From Synechococcaceae bacterium WB8_1B_136 (GTDB lineage Bacteria > Cyanobacteriota > Cyanobacteriia > PCC-6307 > Cyanobiaceae): DNA of 9,412 nucleotides. The position numbers and the translations under genes were made by a program. The DNA lies in contig RGNC01000073.1 in assembly GCA_010029175.1 (NCBI GenBank), positions 1 to 9,412 of the forward strand, in the 5' to 3' direction. The notes under the pieces were generated by a model. It was not told the origin of the DNA and searched no databases. It saw only the letters and a list, made by a program, of their open reading frames with translations. How positions within the stretch are numbered: position 1 is the stretch's first letter; each line of letters begins with the position of its first letter. Positions 1 through 5,951 of the stretch are shown here, in pieces.

Positions 1-408
1 CTGGCGCTGGCTGGTGCCCCCCAAGGGCTGGTGGATCATGATCCGGCTGTGGGGCAGGGCCAGCCGCTTGCCCTTGGTGCCGGCCCCCAGCAGGAAGGCC
101 CCCATGGAGGCGGCCAGGCCCACGCAGATGGTCACCACCTCCGATTTCACGTATTGGATGGTGTCGTAGATCGCCAGGCCGGCGGTCACCGAGCCCCCCG
201 GGGAGTTGATGTACAGGTAGATCGGCTTGGAGTTGTCCTCCGAGTCGAGGTAAAGCATTTGCGCCACCAGGCTGTTGGCGATGGCGTCGTTCACCTCGGA
301 GCCCAGGAACAGGATCCGCTCCACCCCCAGGCGGGTGTAGATGTCGACCCAGCGCTCGTACTGGCTGCCGGGGAGGCGGTAGGGAACGCTGGGGGTGCCG
401 ATGGGCAT
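1..408 (-). CDS. clpP3: ATP-dependent Clp protease proteolytic subunit ClpP3, 3' end cut by window edge
   Basis: Serine peptidase subunit that forms the Clp barrel. In cyanobacteria ClpP3 is known to assemble with ClpR into a mixed core fed by an Hsp100 chaperone. 136 residues are visible, from ATG at 408 (start MPIGTPSVPYRLPGS) to the left edge; about a third of the protein lies outside. The INSPGGSV oxyanion motif is at residues 68-74, the nucleophile is Ser101 in GLAASMGAFLL, and His126 lies in IMIHQP. The catalytic Asp would lie beyond the edge. It follows clpR by 69 bases on the same strand, so co-transcription is likely. No clear Shine-Dalgarno sequence precedes the ATG. The paralogue number (P3) is inferred from pairing with clpR, not from sequence comparison. 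Confidence 0.93.
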   Translation of the reverse strand, partial: MPIGTPSVPYRLPGSQYERWVDIYTRLGVERILFLGSEVNDAIANSLVAQMLYLDSEDNSKPIYLYINSPGGSVTAGLAIYDTIQYVKSEVVTICVGLAASMGAFLLGAGTKGKRLALPHSRIMIHQPLGGTSQRQ

Positions 409-477
409 GGCGGGTCGGGAACGAGTGCGGTGCTGGAGCGGTGGGTGAGACGGCGGCCCGGGCAGGCCTGAGGTGGG

Positions 478-1182
478 TCAGCTGATGCCCGGGTTGCCGG
501 GGCTGACGCCGGCGCCGGCGGGCACCGGGGCGGGCAGTTGCTTCTGGCTGGTGAGCACCCGGTCGATCAGGCCGTACTCCAACGCCTCCTGGGCGGTGAG
601 GTAGGTCATGCGGTCGGAGTCTTTGGAGAGCTGCTCCACGCTCTTGCCGGTGTTGGCCGAGAGCATCTCGAGCATGGTGCGCTTGTTGTGCAGCACCTCC
701 TTGGCCCGGATCTGGATGTCGCTGGCCTGGCCGCGGGCACCGCTGCGGGGCTGGTGCAGCACGATCGAGGCGTGGGGGAGGGCGGCCCGGTGGCCCTTGG
801 TGCCAGCGGAGAGGATCATGGCGGCGGTGCCCATGGCCTGGCCGATGCAGATGGTGTGCACCGGGGGCTTCACGTAGCGGATCGTGTCGGCGATGGCGAA
901 GGCCTCGGTTTCAAAGCCGATGGCATCGCCCGAATACCAGCTCGTGCCCGTGGAGTTGATGTAGAAGAAGATCGGCTTCTCCGGGTTGTCGAACTCCAGA
1001 TAGAGCAGCTGGGCGATGATCAGCTCGGTCACGTCGATGCCCATCTGCCGCTTGGCGTCATCGTCGCTGAACAGCGGCAGCCCGAGGTACACGATGCGCT
1101 CCTTGAGCAGCAGCGAGGGCAGGTCGGGCGGCGGAGTGCGCATCACGGCGGAATCGCCGTAGTAGGGGGCTGACGCCGACAT
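478..1182 (-). CDS. clpR: ClpR, catalytically inactive ClpP-like subunit
   Basis: 234-residue ClpP-fold protein that acts as a non-proteolytic subunit of the cyanobacterial ClpP3/R core. The start MSASAPYYGDSAVMRTPPPDL is typical of cyanobacterial ClpR. An AGGA about 8 bases upstream of the ATG at 1182 supports it over longer open-frame extensions. Aligned with the neighbouring ClpP, the nucleophilic Ser is Gly118 (GQAMGTAAM). The catalytic Asp position is Met192 (DSDRMTYLTAQEA), while His143 (VLHQP) is kept. Between INSTG and DTIRYV it has nine residues more than ClpP (around residues 81-92, WYSGDAIGFE), a known ClpR trait. The last 20 residues are a Pro/Gly/Ala-rich tail. It lies 31 bases downstream of the PIN/TRAM gene and 69 bases upstream of clpP3. 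Confidence 0.95.
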   Translation of the reverse strand: MSASAPYYGDSAVMRTPPPDLPSLLLKERIVYLGLPLFSDDDAKRQMGIDVTELIIAQLLYLEFDNPEKPIFFYINSTGTSWYSGDAIGFETEAFAIADTIRYVKPPVHTICIGQAMGTAAMILSAGTKGHRAALPHASIVLHQPRSGARGQASDIQIRAKEVLHNKRTMLEMLSANTGKSVEQLSKDSDRMTYLTAQEALEYGLIDRVLTSQKQLPAPVPAGAGVSPGNPGIS

Positions 1183-1213
1183 CCGGGGGGTCCTGCAGGC
1201 CTGAACCGGGAGC

Positions 1214-2407
1214 CTAGCGGGGGTTTGCGGGGTCCTGATCCCCCTTGCCTGACCGTTTGGGGACGGATTTCCCCTTGCTGCTGCGGGCGGGATTGGGTGG
1301 CACGGGCCTGGGGGTGGCCGGCGCGGCTCCGGCCTCCCCATCCGCTGGCTCCAGCCGGGCGAACACCATGCGGCCCGTCGGCGTCTGCAGGGCACCGGTG
1401 ACCACCACCGGCAGCCGCTCGCCGCTGCGGCCGTGGGCGCCGTCCACCACCACCATCGTGCCGTCCTCCAGGTAGCCCACCCCCTGGCTGGCCTCCTTGC
1501 CATCGCGCACGATCTTGAGGTTGAGCTCGTCGCCCGGCTGCACCTCCGGCCGCAGGGCGATCACCAGCTCGCTCAGGTTCAGCACCTTCTGATCCTGCAC
1601 CTCGGCCACCTTGGCCAGGTTGTAGTCGGCGGTGAGCAGGGTGCCGCCGGTGTCGGCGGTGAGCTTGAGCAGCTTCTCGTCCACGCCGCTGCCCTCGTAG
1701 CGGGTGGTGTTCACCACCAGCCGGCGCCCATGGCGCTCCCGCAGCTCGCTGAGCAGCTTGAGGCCGCGGCGCCCCTTGCCCCGCTTCTCGGTGTTGGCGG
1801 AATCGGCCAGGGCCTGCAGCTCGTCGATCACGCTCTGGGCCACGATCACCTGCCCCTCCAGCAGGCCCGAATCCAGCAGGCCGCGGATGCGGCCGTCGAT
1901 GATCACGCTGGTGTCGAGGATCTTGGCGCTGGCGGGCATCAACACCCCATCGGCCACCAGCAGGGCCTCGGTGCTGTTGGGGTTGAACAGCCGCAGCAGG
2001 GTGCGCCCGTGCACCTCCGCCAGGTTGTAGCCCGACACCCCGAAGAACACGTTGGCCGCCACCGCCGCCAGGGGCTTCACCAGCACCAGCTCCCAGGGGA
2101 GGGAGAGAAACAGGATCGGTGAAATCAGCAGGTTGGCCACCAGCAGCCCCAGGATCAGCCCCACGGCGCGGCTCACCAGCAGGTCGGTGGGCATGGTGCG
2201 CACCTGCTGCATCAATCGCCGCCGCAGTTGCTGGAACACCACCCCCGCCAGCAGGCCCGCCAGGGCGCCGGCGCCCCCCAAGATCCAGCTGAGCTGCTCC
2301 AGGTTCTGGATGCGGATCAGCTGCTGCTCCGGCAGCAGGTCGACCCCCAGCCAGCCGGCGGCGGCGCCGGACACCACAAACAGCACCAGGATGAGGGTGT
2401 CCACCAT
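1214..2407 (-). CDS. Membrane-anchored PIN/TRAM domain protein (YacL-like putative nuclease)
   Basis: 397-residue protein of the PIN/TRAM family, which includes Bacillus YacL. Its cellular substrate is not known; the domains suggest a membrane-tethered RNase or RNA-binding protein. The N-terminal ~130 residues hold about four hydrophobic segments (near 3-20, 40-58, 80-103 and 110-123). A PIN domain spans ~162-280, with acidic residues at Asp165 (ILDTSVIIDGR), Asp171, Glu196 (VIDELQAL) and Asp261 (LLTADYNLA). A TRAM-type beta domain follows at ~285-350, and then a Lys/Pro/Ser-rich tail. The start MVDTLILVLF directly begins the first hydrophobic segment; the open frame runs far upstream, but that part is antisense to hemW and not family-like. 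No strong Shine-Dalgarno is seen. It is divergent from hemW, with ~87 bases between them, and probably heads the clpR-clpP3 transcript. Confidence 0.88.
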   Translation of the reverse strand: MVDTLILVLFVVSGAAAGWLGVDLLPEQQLIRIQNLEQLSWILGGAGALAGLLAGVVFQQLRRRLMQQVRTMPTDLLVSRAVGLILGLLVANLLISPILFLSLPWELVLVKPLAAVAANVFFGVSGYNLAEVHGRTLLRLFNPNSTEALLVADGVLMPASAKILDTSVIIDGRIRGLLDSGLLEGQVIVAQSVIDELQALADSANTEKRGKGRRGLKLLSELRERHGRRLVVNTTRYEGSGVDEKLLKLTADTGGTLLTADYNLAKVAEVQDQKVLNLSELVIALRPEVQPGDELNLKIVRDGKEASQGVGYLEDGTMVVVDGAHGRSGERLPVVVTGALQTPTGRMVFARLEPADGEAGAAPATPRPVPPNPARSSKGKSVPKRSGKGDQDPANPR

Positions 2408-2494
2408 GACCGGTGCTGTGGCTTCAACGGGCTTTGTGGAGGCAGCATGCCCGATCCCGGGGGCGCTGGCCGTGGGCGTTAACCGGCCTTGCCT

Positions 2495-3769
2495 GTGAAC
2501 CCACACCCATCCCGCTGCCGCTGGCCGCCCCGCAGCGCCTACCTGCACATCCCCTTCTGCCATCGGCGTTGCTTCTATTGCGATTTCCCGGTGGTGCCCC
2601 TGGGCGACCACGCCGATGGGGAGCACTCCCGCTCCATCGCCGCCTACCTGGAGCTGCTGCAGGCCGAGATCAACGGGGCACCGGCCGGGCCGCCCCTCTC
2701 CACGGTGTATGTGGGGGGCGGCACGCCCTCGATGCTCAGCCCCGGGCAGTTGCGCCAGCTGCTGCAGGCCCTGCGGCGGCGCTATGGCCTGGCCCCCGGG
2801 GCCGAGGTGACCCTGGAGATGGATCCCGCCAGCTTCGATGCCGAGCGTCTGGCCGGCCATCTGGCCGCCGGCGTGAACCGGGTGAGCATGGGGGGTCAGA
2901 GCTTCGATGATGCGGTGCTGGAGCGGCTGGGCCGGCGCCACCGCCGCGCCGATCTGCTCCAGGCCGCCGGCTGGCTGGAGGCGGCCCGCCGCCGCGGCGA
3001 GCTGGCCAGCTGGAGCCTGGATCTGCTCCAGGGGCTGCCGGGCCAAACCCTGGAGCACTGGCAGGCCCAGTTGCGGCAGGCCATTGCCCTGGGGCCGCCC
3101 CACCTCTCGGTGTACGACCTGATCGTGGAGCCGGGCACGGTGTTTGAGCGCTTGGAGGCCCGGGGCCAGCTGGATCTGCCGGAGCCGGATCTGGCGGCCG
3201 ACCTGATGGAGCTCACGGCACGGCAGCTGGCGGCCGCGGGCTACGGCCATTACGAGATTTCCAACTACGCCCAGCCCGGCCACGCCTCCCGCCACAACCG
3301 CGTGTATTGGAGTGGTGCCGGCTGGTGGGGGTTCGGCATGGGGGCCACGGCCGCCCCCTGGGGTTCGCGGCAGGCCCGCCCCCGCACCCGCGAGGCCTAC
3401 GGGGCCTGGCTGCGGCAGGGTGGCGCCGCCGCCGCTGAGGGATGCGGGCCCGGCGAGCCGATGCCCTTCGATGAGCGGCTGATGGTGGGGCTGCGGCGGC
3501 GGGAGGGGGTGAGCCTGTGGGCCCTGGCCGGCGAGGCGGGCCTGACGCCGGCAGACCTGGAGCCGCTGCTGCGGCGCTGGCAGCCCGCGATCGAGCGGGG
3601 CTGGCTGCTGCGGGAGGGCCCCCGCTGGCGCCTCTCGGATCCAGAGGGGCTGGCCCTCAGCAATGGGGTGTTGCGGGAGCTGCTGGCGTGGTGGGATCAG
3701 CGCTCAGATCAGCGCTCAGTTCAGCGGCCGGGCGTGGGGGAGAGGCCAGCCCCGCCACCCAGCCCCTGA
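2495..3769 (+). CDS. hemW: Radical SAM heme chaperone HemW (formerly HemN-like oxidase)
   Basis: HemW binds heme and a [4Fe-4S] cluster and is thought to deliver heme; it is often mislabelled coproporphyrinogen III dehydrogenase. The radical SAM motif CHRRCFYCDF (Cys22, 26, 29) has Phe, not Cys, two residues after the last Cys. That separates HemW from true HemN, which has CxxxCxxCxC. GGGTPS (~74-79), a GQSFDD-type segment and the HNRVYWSGAGWWGFG motif agree. No in-frame ATG exists before residue 80, and an in-frame TAA lies at 2480-2482, so the start must be GTG 2495 or TTG 2489. I chose GTG; neither has a good Shine-Dalgarno. The protein has ~424 residues, longer than the ~380 usual, because of a Gln/Arg/Pro-rich C-terminal tail lying over the 3' end of panB. 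Confidence 0.92.
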   Translation: MNPHPSRCRWPPRSAYLHIPFCHRRCFYCDFPVVPLGDHADGEHSRSIAAYLELLQAEINGAPAGPPLSTVYVGGGTPSMLSPGQLRQLLQALRRRYGLAPGAEVTLEMDPASFDAERLAGHLAAGVNRVSMGGQSFDDAVLERLGRRHRRADLLQAAGWLEAARRRGELASWSLDLLQGLPGQTLEHWQAQLRQAIALGPPHLSVYDLIVEPGTVFERLEARGQLDLPEPDLAADLMELTARQLAAAGYGHYEISNYAQPGHASRHNRVYWSGAGWWGFGMGATAAPWGSRQARPRTREAYGAWLRQGGAAAAEGCGPGEPMPFDERLMVGLRRREGVSLWALAGEAGLTPADLEPLLRRWQPAIERGWLLREGPRWRLSDPEGLALSNGVLRELLAWWDQRSDQRSVQRPGVGERPAPPPSP

Positions 3770-4538
3770 GGGCCTCCACCCCCAGCTGGCGGCCGTTGAG
3801 CAGCGGCGGGCAGAAGGGGGGCTGCCGTTCGGTGAGGCCCAGCAGGTCGGCGGTGACGCGCACCTGGCCGTCGCAGTGCTCACCGGCGCCGATGCCGATC
3901 ACCGGAATCTCCAGCTCGGCGCTCAGCTGGGCGGCCACGGGGCCGGGCACGTGCTCCAGCACCAGGGAGAAGCAGCCGGCGGCCTGCAGGTCGAGGGCCC
4001 TGCGGCGCAGGCGTTCCTGGCTGATGGGGTCGTTGGCCTGACGGCGGTAGCCCAGTTGATGCACCGACTGCGGCGTGAGCCCCAGATGGCCCATCACCGG
4101 GATGCCGGCACGCACCAGCCGATCCACCACCGCCACGGTTTCGGGTTCACCCCCCTCCAGCTTCACCGCCGCCGCCGGGCTGTCCTTCAGCACCAGGCCC
4201 GCGGCGGCCACGGCGTCGTCGAGGCCGCACTGATAGCTGAGGAAGGGCAGGTCGGTCACGATCAGCGGCCGCTGGCCGATGGGCCGCCGCAGCCCCCGGC
4301 CCACGGCGCGGGTGTGGAGGATCATCTCCTCGAGCGTGACCGGCAGGGTGGTGGCATGGCCCAGCACCACCATCGCCAGGGAGTCGCCCACCAGGATCAC
4401 ATCGGCGCCGGCCTCCTCCACCAGGGCGGCAGAGAGGGCGTCCCAAGCGGTGAGCACGGCGATGGCACGGCCTTCCCGCTTGTGGCTGAGCAGATCCGCG
4501 GGACGCAAGGGGCGAGAGCCTCGATAGCCAGGGCCCAT
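3657..4538 (-). CDS. panB: 3-methyl-2-oxobutanoate hydroxymethyltransferase (ketopantoate synthesis)
   Basis: PanB transfers a hydroxymethyl group from methylene-tetrahydrofolate to 2-oxoisovalerate, the first committed step toward pantothenate and CoA. Metal and catalytic positions are intact: Asp52 (VGDSLAM), Asp96 (VTDLPFLSYQ), Lys126 and Glu128 (VKLEGG), and Glu195 (LEHVP). HLGLTPQSVHQLGGY-like and IGIGAG segments also match the family. From this ATG it has 293 residues. Another in-frame ATG lies at 4547, inside the likely -10 of ffs. A TTG at 4508 gives a protein beginning (M)RPADLL, closer to the family N-terminus as I recall it, and has GAGG 10 bases upstream. The true start is therefore uncertain by up to 13 residues. 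The last ~25 residues are a low-complexity Ala/Pro tail antisense to hemW. Confidence 0.93.
   Translation of the reverse strand: MGPGYRGSRPLRPADLLSHKREGRAIAVLTAWDALSAALVEEAGADVILVGDSLAMVVLGHATTLPVTLEEMILHTRAVGRGLRRPIGQRPLIVTDLPFLSYQCGLDDAVAAAGLVLKDSPAAAVKLEGGEPETVAVVDRLVRAGIPVMGHLGLTPQSVHQLGYRRQANDPISQERLRRRALDLQAAGCFSLVLEHVPGPVAAQLSAELEIPVIGIGAGEHCDGQVRVTADLLGLTERQPPFCPPLLNGRQLGVEALRGWVAGLASPPRPAAELSADLSADPTTPAAPATPHC
3695..3718. repeat. 12-bp tandem duplication in the hemW/panB overlap
   Basis: Two perfect head-to-tail copies of GATCAGCGCTCA, followed by a partial third copy (GTTCAGCGG). The unit length is a multiple of three, so both genes stay in frame. HemW gains DQRS-DQRS-VQRP in its tail, and PanB on the other strand gains ELSA-DLSA-DP. 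It lies in the extra C-terminal tails of both proteins, outside their conserved cores. Confidence 0.85.
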
Positions 4539-4547
4539 TGCTAGCAT
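4539..4547 (+). promoter_or_regulatory. Probable extended -10 promoter element of ffs
   Basis: TGCTAGCAT fits the extended -10 pattern TGnTAnnnT. The base seven positions after it (4554) is exactly where the closing helix of the SRP RNA begins, which fits a transcription start there. No good -35 hexamer is seen at the usual distance, as expected for an extended -10 promoter. The element lies over the possible ATG starts of panB on the other strand. It is inferred from pattern and position only. Confidence 0.4.
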
Positions 4548-4553
4548 CCAACC

Positions 4554-4647
4554 GACTCGGACCCACGCGGCCCGGACGCCTAAATCTGGTCAGGACCGGA
4601 AGGGAGCAGCCACACGGGATGCTCCGAGCAGGCGTGGACTCCGGGTC
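4554..4647 (+). ncRNA. ffs: Signal recognition particle RNA, small bacterial type (4.5S / scRNA)
   Basis: RNA partner of Ffh in co-translational targeting of membrane proteins. The conserved apical domain is at 4588-4611: GGTCAGG, then a GGAA tetraloop at 4598-4601, then GAGCAGCC. The ends close perfectly. 4554-4561 pairs with 4640-4647 over eight bases including one T-G, and CCACGC 4563-4568 pairs with GCGTGG 4632-4637. CGGA 4573-4576 pairs with TCCG 4623-4626. The ~94-nt length fits the small bacterial form without an Alu domain. Next to the tetraloop, A4595 faces G4604, where other bacteria usually have a Watson-Crick pair. It is divergent from panB, with almost no spacer, and convergent with ftsZ. 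The ends are set from the helix and may be off by a few bases. Confidence 0.93.
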
Positions 4648-4676
4648 ACCCAACTGCAGCGCCCAGCCGGAGGGTT

Positions 4677-4706
4677 CGCACCAAGGCCGCGTTTCCGGCC
4701 GGTGCG
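4677..4706. terminator. GC-rich hairpin between convergent ffs and ftsZ
   Basis: CGCACC 4677-4682 pairs with GGTGCG 4701-4706, and GGCCG 4685-4689 pairs with CGGCC 4696-4700. That makes an 11-bp stem with a two-base bulge (AA) and a six-base loop. It sits between the end of ffs and the ftsZ stop codon, so it could serve both transcripts. There is no T-run on either side, so it is not a classical intrinsic terminator. It may instead be a 3'-end stabilising or processing hairpin. Confidence 0.4.
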
Positions 4707-4715
4707 TGTCGCGCC

Positions 4716-5855
4716 TCAGCTGTTCTGCTGGCGATTCAGCAGGAAGGAGGGGATGGCGGCGCCGCTGGGCTCGCTGGTGCTGCCACTGGTGAAGCTGGCC
4801 AGGGAGCGTTCGGCGGGGCGGTAGGGGCCGCCACCCTCGAAACCGGTGGCGATCACGGTCACGTGGATCTCCCCTTCCAGTCGCTCGTCCACCACGGCGC
4901 CCACGATGATGTTGGCCTCGGGATCCACCACGTCGTAGATCACCTCCGAGGCGGTGGTCATGTCCTCAAGGGTCATGTCCTTGCCGCCGCTGATGTTGAT
5001 CACGCAGCCCTTGGCGCCGTCGATGCGGGCGGCTTCCAGCAGGGGGCTGCTGATGGCGGCCTGGGCCGCCTCCGTGGCCCGTGAGCGACCGGAGCCCACA
5101 CCCAGGCCCAGCAGGGCGGTGCCGGCGTCGGTCATCACCGAGCGCACATCGGCGAAGTCCACATTCACCAGGCCGGGCCTGGTGATGATGTCGCTGATGC
5201 CCTTCACCCCCATCCGCAGCACGTCGTCGGCGGCGCGGAAGGCCTCCTGCAGGGGAGCCCCGGCGATGGCATCGCGCAGGCGGTCGTTGGGGATCACGAT
5301 CAGGGTGTCCACGTGCTCGCTCAGGCGGGCGATGCCCTCCTCGGCCTGACGCATGCGGCGGCGCCCCTCAAAGCCGAATGGCTTGGTGACGATGCCCACG
5401 GTGAGGGCACCGCACTCCTTGGCCACTTCCGCCACCACGGGAGCGGCACCCGTGCCGGTGCCGCCACCCATGCCGGCGGCGATGAACACCAGATCGGCAC
5501 CCTGAAGGGTCTGGGCCAGATCGGTGCGGGATTCCTCGGCCGCCTTCTGGCCGATGGCCGGATTGCCGCCGGCCCCGAGGCCGCGGGTGAGCTTCTGGCC
5601 CAGCTGCACCCTCTGCTTGGCGGCCGACTGCAGCAGCGCCTGGGCGTCGGTGTTCAGCACCCGGTAGCCCACCCCCTGGAGATCGGAGGCGATCATGCGG
5701 TTCACGGCATTGCTGCCGCCACCGCCAACGCCGATCACCTCAATGCGTGCCGACTGGCTCGGCACGATCCCGCTGGAGCCATTGCTGGTGGCGGTGCTGA
5801 GGCCTTCGGGTGCGATCTCCATGGAAGGTCCCATGCCATTCATGCTGAGCAGCAT
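4716..5855 (-). CDS. ftsZ: Cell division protein FtsZ
   Basis: Tubulin-like GTPase that polymerises at mid-cell and recruits the division machinery. It has 379 residues. A ~37-residue variable N-terminal extension precedes the core (IEVIGVGGGGSNAVNRM). The GGGTGTG GTP-binding signature is at ~130-136, and the T7 loop NVDFADVRSV at ~231-240 carries the catalytic acidic residues Asp233 and Asp236. The C-terminal linker is short and ends with the cyanobacterial-style conserved peptide (IPSFLLNRQ). ATG 5855 is used; in-frame ATGs at 5843, 5834 and 5822 are alternatives, and none has a strong Shine-Dalgarno. It lies 96 bases downstream of ftsQ on the same strand. That gap could hold an ftsZ promoter, but I see no convincing one. 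Confidence 0.96.
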   Translation of the reverse strand: MLLSMNGMGPSMEIAPEGLSTATSNGSSGIVPSQSARIEVIGVGGGGSNAVNRMIASDLQGVGYRVLNTDAQALLQSAAKQRVQLGQKLTRGLGAGGNPAIGQKAAEESRTDLAQTLQGADLVFIAAGMGGGTGTGAAPVVAEVAKECGALTVGIVTKPFGFEGRRRMRQAEEGIARLSEHVDTLIVIPNDRLRDAIAGAPLQEAFRAADDVLRMGVKGISDIITRPGLVNVDFADVRSVMTDAGTALLGLGVGSGRSRATEAAQAAISSPLLEAARIDGAKGCVINISGGKDMTLEDMTTASEVIYDVVDPEANIIVGAVVDERLEGEIHVTVIATGFEGGGPYRPAERSLASFTSGSTSEPSGAAIPSFLLNRQQNS

Positions 5856-5951
5856 TATGTCGTTGATGGGTCCAAACAGGACCGAGAATCAGCACACCTT
5901 TGCGCGTTCCTCTCGCTCCGGCAACGGGCTGTCATGGTTTGCGGGTGGTTT

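Noticed and set aside
409..477. A terminator or small RNA between clpR and clpP3
   Set aside because: It is only 69 bases of GC-rich sequence around a CCCGGG palindrome, with no stable long stem and no T-run.
1183..1503. Upstream open extension of clpR on the minus strand
   Set aside because: It overlaps the 3' end of the PIN/TRAM gene in another frame. The known ClpR start (MSASAPYYGDSAVMRTPPPDL) with an AGGA site fits position 1182.
2408..3295. Long minus-strand open frame extending the PIN/TRAM gene far upstream, antisense to hemW
   Set aside because: It has no family-like sequence. It is a GC-rich shadow of hemW codons, and the real protein clearly begins with the hydrophobic segment at MVDTLILVLF.
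3663..4544. Long plus-strand open frame antisense to panB (and similar ones antisense to the PIN/TRAM gene, ftsZ, ftsQ and ddl)
   Set aside because: These frames have His/Gln/Arg/Gly-rich composition typical of GC-rich antisense shadows. They show no motifs and lie opposite genes with clear family motifs.
5856..5951. A promoter for ftsZ in the ftsQ-ftsZ gap
   Set aside because: I could not find a convincing -10/-35 pair or extended -10 in these 96 bases. A promoter may exist but is not supported by what I can see.
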